64,000 nt of DNA from JAJFUV01 sp964384215. GTDB lineage: Bacteria; Acidobacteriota; Terriglobia; Bryobacterales; Bryobacteraceae. Numbering within the stretch: the stretch's first letter is position 1; each line of letters opens with the position of its first letter. Below the pieces are notes generated by a model. The model was not told the origin of the DNA. It was given only the letters and a program-made list of their open reading frames with translations, and searched no databases. Below, one piece after another: positions 41,562 to 49,846 of the stretch. A program made the position numbers and the translations under genes. The stretch is from NCBI GenBank assembly GCA_964384215.1, contig CAYLLB010000020.1, positions 1-64,000 of the forward strand. Direction: 5' to 3'.

Positions 41562-42760
41562 AAGACATGGAATCCAGAGGCGTGCATATGCGCCACGTGG
41601 CGCTGATCTACGACGCCACGAGCGCTTACGACCTCAAGGTGATGACGGGCGTGGCCGCGTACTTGCAGGAGGGCGTCGGCTGGAATGTCTACATCGAGGA
41701 AAATAGCTTGAAAGACCAGCGGCTCCCGGACTTGCGGACGTGGGCGGGCGACGGAGTCATCGCGGACTTCGACAATCCAAGGGTGGCCGCCGCGGTCGTC
41801 GAATCGAAACTGCCGGCGGTGGCTTTTGGCAGCGGGTACGGCTGGTACGCACCGGAATCCCGCATCCCTTACTTTTTTACGAACAACCGCGCCATCGCAC
41901 ACATGGCGGCGGATCACCTGCTGGACCGCGGATTCCACCATTTCGCCTATTGCGGGTACCCGCGCACGCCAATCAACGGTTGGTCGGAGGAGCGCGAATA
42001 CGCCTTCCTTGGGCGGTTGAAGCAGCGAGGGATGGCCTGCAGCGTCTTCCGCGGCCGCCACTTGCAGGGGCGCGGCTGGGCGGCCATGCAAAGCGCTCTG
42101 CGCGAATGGCTGCAAGCGCTTCCGAAGCCGCTCGGCGTCATGGCGGCAAACGACAGCCGCGCGCGGCAGGTGCTGGAAGCCTGCCGCGCGCAATCGCTGC
42201 GTGTTCCGGAAGAAGTGGCGGTGATCGGCGTGGACAACGATGAACTGCTATGCCGCCTCAGCAGTCCCTTGCTCACCAGCGTCGAGCAAGGCGCGCAAAG
42301 AATCGGCCACCACGCGGCCGTGCTGCTGGACCAGATCATGAACGGGCGCAAGCCGCGCCGCCGGCGCATCGTCGTCGATCCGGAGGGCGTAGTGACGCGC
42401 CGTTCCACCGACATGCTGGCCATCGAAGATCCACTGGCCGCCCGCGCCATGGCGTTCATCTGGGAACAAGCCGTGCACGGGATTAAGGTTCAGGACGTCG
42501 CGGAAGCCCTCTCTTGCTCGCGCGCGTCGCTCGAGACGCGCTTCAAGGCCGTCCTGGGATACAGCGTGCACACGGCCATCAGCAAAGTGAGGCTGGAGCG
42601 TGCCCGGCGACTGGTGCGCGAAACGAACCTCTCGCTCAAGCAGGTCGCCGCGAACACCGGGTTCCGGTCCGTCCAGCACATGACTACGGTCTTCGGCAGC
42701 GCCTTCGGCCGCCCTCCGGCTGAATACCGCCTGGCCTCCCGCTCAGCGCGTCTGAAATAA
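41558..42760 (+). CDS. XylR-type transcriptional regulator (LacI-like sensor + AraC helix-turn-helix)
   Basis: About 400 residues. The N-terminal 290 residues are a LacI/periplasmic-binding-protein-like sugar sensor (VALIYDATSAYDLKVMTGVAAYLQ, VIADFDNPRVAAAV, LGVMAANDSRARQVLEACRAQ, VAVIGVDNDELLCRLSSPLLTSVEQGAQRIG). The last 110 carry an AraC double helix-turn-helix (KVQDVAEALSCSRASLETRFKAVLG, SLKQVAANTGFRSVQHMTTVFGSAFGRPPAEYR). The architecture and many positions match E. coli XylR. Start GTG 41558 overlaps the stop of the SUMF1 gene; ATG 41567 or ATG 41588 are alternatives. Likely activates the downstream epimerase and fucosidase genes, with a pentose or similar sugar as inducer. Confidence 0.88.
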   Translation: MKDMESRGVHMRHVALIYDATSAYDLKVMTGVAAYLQEGVGWNVYIEENSLKDQRLPDLRTWAGDGVIADFDNPRVAAAVVESKLPAVAFGSGYGWYAPESRIPYFFTNNRAIAHMAADHLLDRGFHHFAYCGYPRTPINGWSEEREYAFLGRLKQRGMACSVFRGRHLQGRGWAAMQSALREWLQALPKPLGVMAANDSRARQVLEACRAQSLRVPEEVAVIGVDNDELLCRLSSPLLTSVEQGAQRIGHHAAVLLDQIMNGRKPRRRRIVVDPEGVVTRRSTDMLAIEDPLAARAMAFIWEQAVHGIKVQDVAEALSCSRASLETRFKAVLGYSVHTAISKVRLERARRLVRETNLSLKQVAANTGFRSVQHMTTVFGSAFGRPPAEYRLASRSARLK

Positions 42761-42788
42761 TTGTAAAAGATTTACGAAATTCTATAAA
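42761..42788 (+). promoter_or_regulatory. promoter with internal palindrome before the epimerase gene
   Basis: TTGTAA (42761-42766), 16 bases, TATAAA (42783-42788). Between the boxes lies the inverted repeat GTAAA-AGA-TTTAC (42763-42775). The site is directly after the XylR-type gene and 117 bases before the epimerase start, a good candidate for that regulator's binding site. Confidence 0.55.
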
Positions 42789-42904
42789 CCGGGGCCATTG
42801 ATCGGCGGCGCGCAACAGGCTAAAAAGAAGATGGATCGTCAGAGACGCTGGCGGTCTGCCGGTTGACGTTCGCCCGCACCGGCTCCGCCGCAGGAGGTAA
42901 CAAC

Positions 42905-43762
42905 GTGCAATTCGGGATTCACTCGCTTCTTTTCCGGGAAACCTTCGCCGAACAGGACCTACCCTTGCTCGACAAGTGCAAGAAGATGGGTTTCGACGCG
43001 GTTGAGATCATTCCCTTCGACGTTGATCGCTTCCCCGCCGCCAAGGTGAAGAAGGCGGCCGCAGACCTGGGGCTCACCATCAACATGGGCTTCGGGATGC
43101 CGCTCGAGTACAACATCATTTCGCCGGACGCCGCGGTCCGCAAAGCGGGACTGGACTTTTCGCGCAAGCTGATTGACGTGTGCAACGAAGTCGGCGCCAA
43201 ACTTTTTGGAGGCATGATTTACTGCGGGTGGGGCTATCTGACTGGCAAGGGGCGTACCGAGCAGGAGTGGAACTGGGGCGTGGAAGGCTATCGCGAGATC
43301 GCCAACTACGCCAAGCAGACTTCGGACCTGATCCTGGGTATCGAGCCTGTCAATCGCTTCGAATCTCACTTCATCAACACCGCCGCCGATGCGGTGAAAT
43401 TCATCCATGCGGTCGGGGTGTCCAACGTACGCGTGCATCTGGATACCTTCCACATGATCCGCGAAGAAGACGACTTCCCGAGGGCGGTGGAAACAGCCGG
43501 CAGCCTGCTCGGCTACGTCCACGCCTGCGAGAATCAGCGTGGCATTCCGGGCACCGGCCTGGTGCCTTGGGTGCCATTCTTCAAAGCGCTCCGCAAGGTG
43601 GGCTACGACGGCTGCATCACCATCGAGTCGTTCGATCCGGACATCGAAAGCGTCGCTAAGCTCTGCTGTATCTGGCGCAAGCTGGCCGATTCTCCGGAGC
43701 AACTGGCGACCGAAGGAGTGAAGTTCCTCAAGAGCGTCTACCAGCAAGTGCAAGCGGCATAA
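42905..43762 (+). CDS. D-tagatose/D-psicose 3-epimerase-family ketose epimerase
   Basis: 285 residues from GTG 42905, set by AGGAGG 6 bases upstream; the longer frame from 42863 adds 14 residues without family likeness. The TIM barrel has the metal ligands of ketose 3-epimerases: LGIEPVNRFE (E), VHLDTFHMIREE (D), YVHACENQRGIPG (H and following E/R) and ITIESFDPD (E). The order and the E-R-G-x-PG signature match the D-psicose/D-tagatose 3-epimerases, which invert C3 of ketoses with Mn or Co. No signal peptide is seen, so it is cytoplasmic, unlike other TIM-barrel proteins here. Regulated by the upstream XylR-type protein (inference). Confidence 0.88.
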   Translation: MQFGIHSLLFRETFAEQDLPLLDKCKKMGFDAVEIIPFDVDRFPAAKVKKAAADLGLTINMGFGMPLEYNIISPDAAVRKAGLDFSRKLIDVCNEVGAKLFGGMIYCGWGYLTGKGRTEQEWNWGVEGYREIANYAKQTSDLILGIEPVNRFESHFINTAADAVKFIHAVGVSNVRVHLDTFHMIREEDDFPRAVETAGSLLGYVHACENQRGIPGTGLVPWVPFFKALRKVGYDGCITIESFDPDIESVAKLCCIWRKLADSPEQLATEGVKFLKSVYQQVQAA

Positions 43763-43814
43763 GCGGTCCCTGGCTGTACCTGCTGCCGTGCGGTGGCATA
43801 TGCTGTAAGCCGGG

Positions 43815-45212
43815 ATGAGGGATAACGAATCTCTGTTTCGCCGCCGTACTTTGCTCAAACGTGCCGCGATGGCCGGACTCAGCCTGCCGCTCGCCGCGCA
43901 GCAACAAGACACAGAAGCCTTTCGCCGCATAGGCGAAACGGTTGTGCATCGCAAGATTCAGCCGTGGTTCCCCAAAGCGGGAATGGGTCTGTTCCTACCG
44001 TGGGGGCCGTGTAGCGTGGGAGAAATCGAGGGCGGGTGGGGCCTCTTCCGCGACATGAGGCCACCCAACAAGTACTGGCCGATCGAGAAGTACATGGCCC
44101 TGGCGGATCGTTTCAATCCACAGAATTACGATCCCGAAAAGTGGCTGGTCGCGGCGAAGCAGGCCGGTTTCAAGTACACCGCCTTCCTCCTGCGACATCA
44201 CGACGGCTACGCCATGTGGCCCACCGAATACGGCGAGTTCGGCACCAAGCAGCACATGGGCGGCCGCGACTTGGTGCGGCCGTTCGTGGAAGCGTGCCGC
44301 CGCGTGGGGCTCAAGGTGGGCTTCTGCTATTCACCCACGGACTGGCTATTCAATCCCAAGGGCTGGCCATGGAGGGGATTCCCGTTGCGCGACCCGGAGT
44401 TCAAGTACCGGCGCCCCGAGCGCAGTCGGGGACTGCCCCGCTACGCCGACATGCCTATCCCGCAAATGCAGAAGTACTTCGATCAACTCTGGGCCGTGGT
44501 GAAAGGACAGATGAGCGAGGTCCTGACGCGCTACGGCAAGATCGACCTGCTTTGGTGGGACGGCTACGACTGGCCGGCGGGCATCGACCATCACGGCCAG
44601 GAACTGGAAGACTACGTCCGTAAGCTCCAACCCGACATCGTGCTCAACGACCGCAACATGCTTTGGGACAAGGGCCGCACGCTGGGTGATTACAGCACAG
44701 CCTTCGAGAACCGCAATCCCGCCGAGCGGCCGAAGGGCGTATGGGAGCAGTGCGAGGCGGTGTGCGGCACCTGGAGCTACGAAGGCGAAAGCCCTTGTAA
44801 ACCGGCGTCTTATGTGATCGAGCGACTGGCACGCAACCGCGCCTGGGGCGGCAACTACATGGTCAGCTTCGGTCCCCGTCCCGATGGCACTATGCGGCCG
44901 GTGTTTTACGAGATTTGCAGCCAGATGGCGCGCTGGATGAGGCACAGCGGCGAGTCCGTGTTCGACGTCGAGGCCGGGCCGTATCCCGAGCGCAGCGACG
45001 TGCCGGTCACCATCAAAGGCGGCACCTGGTATCTGCACTTTCTCTCGCCGACGCAGCGCGCGGCGACGCTCACCGGCATCAAACCTCCTTCGAGCGTCAG
45101 GGTGCTTCGCACCGGCCAGGCGGCGTCTTGGAAGGAGGATGGCGGCCGCGTGGTGGTCTCCCTGCCCGAGAGCGTGCCAGCCAAGATGGACGAGGTGGTG
45201 GCCGTAAGTTGA
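43815..45212 (+). CDS. alpha-L-fucosidase, glycoside hydrolase family 29, Tat-exported
   Basis: 465 residues. A twin-arginine signal (FRRRTLLKRAAMAGLSLPL) is followed by a GH29 barrel: FLPWGPCSVGEIEGGWG, WLVAAKQAGFKYTAFLLRHHDGYAMW, the nucleophile in IDLLWWDGYDW (D249), and RNRAWGGNYMVSFGPRPDG. A short C-terminal beta domain ends the protein. It removes alpha-linked fucose from glycans. A -10-like TATGCT (43799-43804) lies 10 bases before the ATG, with no Shine-Dalgarno. Separated from the epimerase by 52 bases, so cotranscription is also possible. The acid/base residue varies within GH29 and I cannot assign it. Confidence 0.9.
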   Translation: MRDNESLFRRRTLLKRAAMAGLSLPLAAQQQDTEAFRRIGETVVHRKIQPWFPKAGMGLFLPWGPCSVGEIEGGWGLFRDMRPPNKYWPIEKYMALADRFNPQNYDPEKWLVAAKQAGFKYTAFLLRHHDGYAMWPTEYGEFGTKQHMGGRDLVRPFVEACRRVGLKVGFCYSPTDWLFNPKGWPWRGFPLRDPEFKYRRPERSRGLPRYADMPIPQMQKYFDQLWAVVKGQMSEVLTRYGKIDLLWWDGYDWPAGIDHHGQELEDYVRKLQPDIVLNDRNMLWDKGRTLGDYSTAFENRNPAERPKGVWEQCEAVCGTWSYEGESPCKPASYVIERLARNRAWGGNYMVSFGPRPDGTMRPVFYEICSQMARWMRHSGESVFDVEAGPYPERSDVPVTIKGGTWYLHFLSPTQRAATLTGIKPPSSVRVLRTGQAASWKEDGGRVVVSLPESVPAKMDEVVAVS

Positions 45213-45309
45213 GTTGAATGGACCAGTAGCCGAGACGCCGGCCCGCGCTGGTGCTACGATGTGTGCAACCGCCCCCTGAGGCGGTAATGCCGGATAGAGG
45301 AGCGTCCCC

Positions 45310-45744
45310 ATGAAGCCACAGAACTTTGCCAACCACGCCCGATTCGTGGTGGGCTACCACGGTGTGTTGTTCGTATTGCTGCTCGCTATTCTGGGCGGCT
45401 CTGTTGTCAACCTGATCAAGTCCTGGGGCGACCACGAGCGCATATATAGCGCATCGCTGATCCTGGCGCTGACCATCGCGGCATTCATGATTACGTTCTT
45501 CGCGCGCATTTTTGCGCTGAAGGCGCAAGACCGCGCCATTCGCGCCGAGGAGAACTTGCGCCACTTCGTGCTTACGGGCAAGTTACTCGACCCGCGGCTC
45601 AACATCAGGCAGATCATCGGCCTGCGCTTTGCGCCCGATGAGGAGTTCGTCGAACTGGCAAAACGGGCGGTCGCGGAGAACCTCTCCGAGACCGACATCA
45701 AGAAGTCCGTGAAGAACTGGAAGGCGGACACCTACCGGGTATGA
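45310..45744 (+). CDS. DUF6526 family membrane protein
   Basis: 144 residues with two membrane helices (YHGVLFVLLLAILGGSVVNLI and SASLILALTIAAFMITFFA) followed by a soluble tail with the conserved LKAQDRAIRAEENLRHFVLTGKLLDPRLNIRQIIGLRFA. The opening QNFANHARFVVGYH is typical of DUF6526. Start ATG 45310 has GAGGAG 7 bases upstream. A hairpin ACCGCC-CCCTGA-GGCGGT lies in the leader near 45269-45286. Function unknown; the family is common in Acidobacteria and Bacteroidetes. Confidence 0.8.
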   Translation: MKPQNFANHARFVVGYHGVLFVLLLAILGGSVVNLIKSWGDHERIYSASLILALTIAAFMITFFARIFALKAQDRAIRAEENLRHFVLTGKLLDPRLNIRQIIGLRFAPDEEFVELAKRAVAENLSETDIKKSVKNWKADTYRV

Positions 45745-45760
45745 GCAAGATCAACGGCGC

Positions 45761-46756
45761 TTACGACAGTTTTCGATGTACGAACTCGCGGACGGTGTCG
45801 GCATTGCGCTGGTAGTCGCGGCCCAACGTCAGATGGTACACCTCCGAGCGGGACAGCAGGCGCCGGCTGGCCCTTAGCCGGGACACCGCGGTTCCCGCCT
45901 TGGCGGCTATCTCGAGCAGGCTGTGCTGAAATACGAACTCCATGCCCTGGAAGAGTCCCAATCCGACCACGCAGTTCGCCATCATGGATTTCAGTCCATC
46001 GTAAGCCCCGGCAGGCTCAATCCGGCACTCGCGCGAAAGGCTTCGCCGCCCGAGGAAGATGAGTCCCGGGACAACCGAATCCCTGATGCGGCCGGCGTAA
46101 TACTCCGAACTGACCACGATTTTGGGACCGAACTCCATTCTCTCGATGCGGCGCAGATACTGGGCGGGGATCCCGTTCTCGTTTCCCGGCAGGAGCCCCA
46201 GCCGCAGGGGGAACGCATGCACGATCCCGTCCGCGCTGACGAACGGAGAGTCGTCGGAGAGGAAGTCCAACTCGGGGAAACGCAGCAGCGCCGAACCGAG
46301 CGTGCTCTTTCCTCCGCCCATCGGCAGAAGCACGAGCACCGCCTTTCCGTTGTAAGCGAGGGCGAGTGCGTGCACTCGATGCATGCGGCGCTTGTCCAGG
46401 TATTCGGCGATGCGAGACAACAGAAACAGATAACAGGCCTCGTACAAAAGGTCCTGGTCGCGCGAGTAGATCGTAACGCCGCCAGCGCTTCGGTCATAGA
46501 CGGCCAATCCCCGGCCGCCGTAATCGATGAAGGATCTGCCCCCGACCGTATAAGCGACATTACGCGGCGTGTAGACCGACGCCACTCCGGCTGGTGCCGA
46601 GTCGTAAGGTGGATCGCGGTCCAGCAACTCCGCCACGTGCGCCGGGCCGTCACCGTCCTGGAGGAAATGCTGAAAGTCGCTGGTCACGGCCTCTTTGGCG
46701 TACTGGGCGTCGCCGGTCAGCCGGACACGATATCCGTAAACGTTGAACAGGCTCAT
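45761..46756 (-). CDS. HPr kinase-like protein
   Basis: 331 residues from ATG 46756, set by GAGGAGG 7 bases upstream and by its 4-base ATGA overlap with the preceding gene. The longer frame to 47344 runs inside the glycosyltransferase and is not protein-like. A Walker A (LVLLPMGGGKSTLGSALL, K150) and FLSDDSPFVSADG (about 166-178) are the hallmarks of HprK-type kinases, which use a P-loop instead of the eukaryotic kinase fold. It is not the PTS enzyme: no PTS genes are near and the C-terminal HprK signature is missing. Related kinases phosphorylate peptides or small molecules in biosynthetic clusters. Substrate unknown. Confidence 0.75.
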   Translation of the reverse strand: MSLFNVYGYRVRLTGDAQYAKEAVTSDFQHFLQDGDGPAHVAELLDRDPPYDSAPAGVASVYTPRNVAYTVGGRSFIDYGGRGLAVYDRSAGGVTIYSRDQDLLYEACYLFLLSRIAEYLDKRRMHRVHALALAYNGKAVLVLLPMGGGKSTLGSALLRFPELDFLSDDSPFVSADGIVHAFPLRLGLLPGNENGIPAQYLRRIERMEFGPKIVVSSEYYAGRIRDSVVPGLIFLGRRSLSRECRIEPAGAYDGLKSMMANCVVGLGLFQGMEFVFQHSLLEIAAKAGTAVSRLRASRRLLSRSEVYHLTLGRDYQRNADTVREFVHRKLS

Positions 46757-47526
46757 CGAACCGCCTCCTCCCCGGCCGTGTTCTTTCGCGGCCTCCAGCA
46801 GGTCGCCTCGATGAACAGTACTCCCCTGCGAAGCCCTCCCACCAGCCCTCCCAGCGAGTAGGCCGCGTGCGCGATATACCGCAGAATCGACATCCCAATC
46901 GACCGCAAAGGCTCGCGGAAATCGAACCGCGCGCCGAAGTACACAACGGCGGAGACTCCCACCAGCGCCAAACTCGCGATCGCGCCATGCATCCATCCCA
47001 TCCAAAAACACAGCACCGACATTAGCAACCCGAGGTGCAGCGCCTGAAAGCTGCCCAGAAACACCATGGCGTAAAAGGGAAACGGTATATCCAGAACGCA
47101 TCGCAGGGTGACGCAGTCGGACCCGCTTTGATCGGGGCGGTACCGGTAGACCTGCAGCCTGGCCCGGTCCAGGTGCTTGCGGTATAGGTACGGGTGGCCG
47201 AATCCGTAATGGAACCACTGGAGCCACATGTCCGGCAGTGTCTGGCGGTCGTAGTGCACCACACGCGCATCCGGCTGGTGCCACAACTCGAAGCCCGCCC
47301 GGGCGACGCGCACCGACATATCGACGTCTTCTCCTGTGGCGCAACGGGTGTCGAAGCCTCCGGCACGTTCGAGCGCGCTGCGCCGGAAGGCCACATTGGC
47401 CGTAGGGAAGAACGGATGAAACAGTCCGCTCTCGCTGGAAGGCATGTAGCCGGGCTGGTATTCACACTTTGTGATGTCAATGATCACGCCGCGCGGCCTC
47501 CCGCTCCGCCGCATAGAATCTCTCAA
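46753..47526 (-). CDS. glycosyltransferase family 2, C-terminal part (frameshifted from 47477-47941)
   Basis: 257 codons in the frame following the N-terminal piece. It continues the GT2 fold: FPTANVAFRRSALERAGGFDTRCATGEDVDMSVRVARAGF, with the ED motif that holds the catalytic base, then HYDRQTLPDMWLQWFHYGFGHPYLYRKHL. Two or three membrane helices follow (FYAMVFLGSFQALHLGLLMSVLCFWMGW, GAIASLALVGVSAVVYFGA). A native start of its own is unlikely: the first codons lie in the overlap and the shared stretch reads through if one base is removed from the GC run near 47492. Together the two parts make a normal GT2 of about 390 residues. Confidence 0.75.
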   Translation of the reverse strand: MRDSMRRSGRPRGVIIDITKCEYQPGYMPSSESGLFHPFFPTANVAFRRSALERAGGFDTRCATGEDVDMSVRVARAGFELWHQPDARVVHYDRQTLPDMWLQWFHYGFGHPYLYRKHLDRARLQVYRYRPDQSGSDCVTLRCVLDIPFPFYAMVFLGSFQALHLGLLMSVLCFWMGWMHGAIASLALVGVSAVVYFGARFDFREPLRSIGMSILRYIAHAAYSLGGLVGGLRRGVLFIEATCWRPRKNTAGEEAVR

Positions 47527-47941
47527 CCAGGCTATCGGGATCGCCGACGCTGATCAGGGGCCCACCTACCGCGCCGATGTGCGGATCGCGATAGAACGGG
47601 CGAACCATCTCTTCCACCCATTGCGGCTCCGGTACGCAGTCGTCGTCGGTGAAGAGCACGATGTCACCTGAGCTCTCCCGAATGCCCCGGTTGCGGGCAA
47701 ATGGAATGCCAACTTCAGCCTCGCTGGCTACTTTAAGCGGAAGTTGTCCGGCGAATCGATCGATGACGTTCGCATAGCTGACGGTCGAGTTGTTATCGAC
47801 CACCACCACCTCGTCCGGCGCGAGCGTTTGGCGGGTCAGAGCATCGAGGGCGCGCGCAAGCGGGCCGGGCCGGTTGCGCGTCACAATGACAACCGATGCC
47901 GTCAGCCGCGGTTCCGGGAAGATCGTTTCGTCAGCACTCAC
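47477..47941 (-). CDS. glycosyltransferase family 2, N-terminal part (frameshifted)
   Basis: 154 residues from GTG 47941, overlapping the nucleotidyltransferase stop by 11 bases. The GT-A nucleotide-binding fold is clear: VVIVTRNRPGPLARALDALTRQTLAPDEVVVVDNNS, GIPFARNRGIRESSGDIVLFTDDDCVPEPQWV with the metal-binding DDD, and GAVGGPLISVGDPDSLVERFYAAE. It ends with REAARRDH and a stop, whereas the other frame continues as RGVIIDITKCEYQ. A single extra base in the GC-rich stretch near 47492 explains this. It could be a real inactivating mutation, an assembly or sequencing error, or slippage. Confidence 0.75.
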   Translation of the reverse strand: MSADETIFPEPRLTASVVIVTRNRPGPLARALDALTRQTLAPDEVVVVDNNSTVSYANVIDRFAGQLPLKVASEAEVGIPFARNRGIRESSGDIVLFTDDDCVPEPQWVEEMVRPFYRDPHIGAVGGPLISVGDPDSLVERFYAAEREAARRDH

Positions 47942-49598
47942 GTGGCAACTCCTTCAGGTATTCCATGGCGCGAGGAAGCACAGCGCCGAGATCCACACGT
48001 ACACCGTCAAGCGAAGCCCGGTACGCATCCTCGAGCGGCTCCAGCACCGAATGTTCCGGCAATTCCATCCTCTGCAAACCCCTCCTGACTCCCGCTATGC
48101 TCTGGGCTACGACTGCGGCGCCCCGCTCCGCGGAGACTGACGCGACCTCCAGTTGAAGGTACTTCCAGAACATGCGCGCGAAATCAAGAGTGTTCACCCT
48201 GTACACGGCGGGATCCTCAAGAGCTTCGCTGAACAGGTTCCGCTCCAGCCGCACGAAATCGCGCATGGGCCGGCCCCAAGTTGGCGAAGCCGGGGGCAAA
48301 GATGCGTCCTCGGAACCATCCATGAAGGATTGCGGCCGGCGCAACGCCTCCCAGGTGTCAGGGTTGGCTCCCTGCGTCAGGATCGCCTGCCATGCGCGAA
48401 ACAAGTCGTGCGTATACACCTGGAGGAGAACGTCATCGGAGCGCAGGTAAAGGTGGATGCGGCGGCGCAGGCGGTCCGCCATCCGGGCGTGCTTTCTTAC
48501 TACCGGGATGAGTTGCGTCAATGACACAGGCCCGGAGACGTCGAAAACGATCAGTATCTCATCCATCGCGAAAACCAGCCCCGGAACGCGCCGCGCACCA
48601 ACGTAAGCGGAACCCCAACAACGGCGGGCGCATTCCACTACTTCGCGCAGGTGACATTCCTCGTCCGGTGCCCAGTCTCGGTCCCAAAGCGACTGATCCA
48701 GTTCCCAGCCGCAGCCACACGCCATCTCCGGGCGGGCATCCAACCGCTTGTAGAACAGTGGCAGCCGCTCCAGGAGAAACCGGTAACTCTGTTCGGGAAG
48801 GTCGTCATCGTAACACCTGTAACCTGACTTTACACAGGCCAGCAACCGGGGCAGGAATCCTCCGGACTCTGAATTGCCGGCTTCGGCATCGAGGACTTCC
48901 TCTCGCGACGTCGTGAGCGGCGCGCCGGCGGCCAGACGCTCCATCCGCAGGACCTCGGCCACGGCTTTCGCGCAAACACTGTTCACGAAGATGCGATCAT
49001 GCCGGAACCGTTCAGGCTTCGTGACGCAGTGGATGAACTGGGTCCACCACACCTTGGTCTCGCTGTGAATTCCGCTCAGGGAAGCTCCCACGGATAGCGG
49101 AGGCAGATTGCTGACAAGATCCTCGCCCCAGAGCAGCTTCCACGCGGCCTTACCTTCGTGGATTCGAAACCGGTGATACGGATCGATCGCATAAAGGCGC
49201 CGCAAGGAATCCGGGGTGTCCAGGTGGATCGCCGCGTTCGGGTCATAAAGCGGCATCCGGCGGGCCAGCTTTCCGTATCGCTTTGCCAGACCAGCGCGCT
49301 CTGTGGGAGTCCAATCCCCAATGACCTTGAAATCGATGTCGCTGACCCCGGGCACGATCCGGCCCGTCATGCCGCGCGTCAGGTAAACAGCGCGAGTTCC
49401 CTTCGCACGGCGGAACCACCGGCACCCGAACTGCACCAACGCACGGTACCCCAGCCGGTAGGCGTGTCCCAAGGGACGCAGCCTGGCCGAATTGACCAGA
49501 AACCACCGCAAGGCCGGCTTCCAACGCGGCGTGGGACGAGCCGACGTCCTGCCATCTGGATTACCTTCGCCACGCGAAGCTAGCGTCTGTGGATGCAA
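47931..49598 (-). CDS. nucleotidyltransferase-fold protein
   Basis: 555 residues. Near the N-terminus YLTRGMTGRIVPGVSDIDFKVIGDW (residues 72-96) holds a nucleotidyltransferase pattern, with D87 and D89 as the metal-binding SDIDF pair and the preceding G-rich turn. The rest is mainly helical and unlike a known family. The start TTG 49598 is doubtful, because no ATG or GTG lies in frame before the motif. It is the first of three overlapping minus-strand genes (nucleotidyltransferase, GT2, HprK-like). The 11-base overlap with GT2 shows tight coupling. It begins 65 bases after a tRNA-Cys on the same strand. Possible transfer of a nucleotidyl or glycosyl group (inference). Confidence 0.65.
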   Translation of the reverse strand: MHPQTLASRGEGNPDGRTSARPTPRWKPALRWFLVNSARLRPLGHAYRLGYRALVQFGCRWFRRAKGTRAVYLTRGMTGRIVPGVSDIDFKVIGDWTPTERAGLAKRYGKLARRMPLYDPNAAIHLDTPDSLRRLYAIDPYHRFRIHEGKAAWKLLWGEDLVSNLPPLSVGASLSGIHSETKVWWTQFIHCVTKPERFRHDRIFVNSVCAKAVAEVLRMERLAAGAPLTTSREEVLDAEAGNSESGGFLPRLLACVKSGYRCYDDDLPEQSYRFLLERLPLFYKRLDARPEMACGCGWELDQSLWDRDWAPDEECHLREVVECARRCWGSAYVGARRVPGLVFAMDEILIVFDVSGPVSLTQLIPVVRKHARMADRLRRRIHLYLRSDDVLLQVYTHDLFRAWQAILTQGANPDTWEALRRPQSFMDGSEDASLPPASPTWGRPMRDFVRLERNLFSEALEDPAVYRVNTLDFARMFWKYLQLEVASVSAERGAAVVAQSIAGVRRGLQRMELPEHSVLEPLEDAYRASLDGVRVDLGAVLPRAMEYLKELPREC

Positions 49599-49662
49599 TG
49601 GGAATCAGTACCACACAGATGGTCTCATTTTCAAGTCTCAGGAAGCCGCGTCAAAGGTGGGT

Positions 49663-49737
<75 letters not shown>

Positions 49738-49846
49738 CAAGGCACTTGCTACATTAGCGAACATACCGCGACGCAGCGTCGAGTGTCAACGTGCGCGCCG
49801 TTGGGCCGCTCGCTGTCATAGACTGGATCAATCCATCCGGGACGCC

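Noticed and set aside
46757..47344. N-terminal extension of the HprK-like frame
   Set aside because: Arg/Pro-rich sequence out of frame with the GT2 gene. The ATG at 46756 has a strong Shine-Dalgarno.
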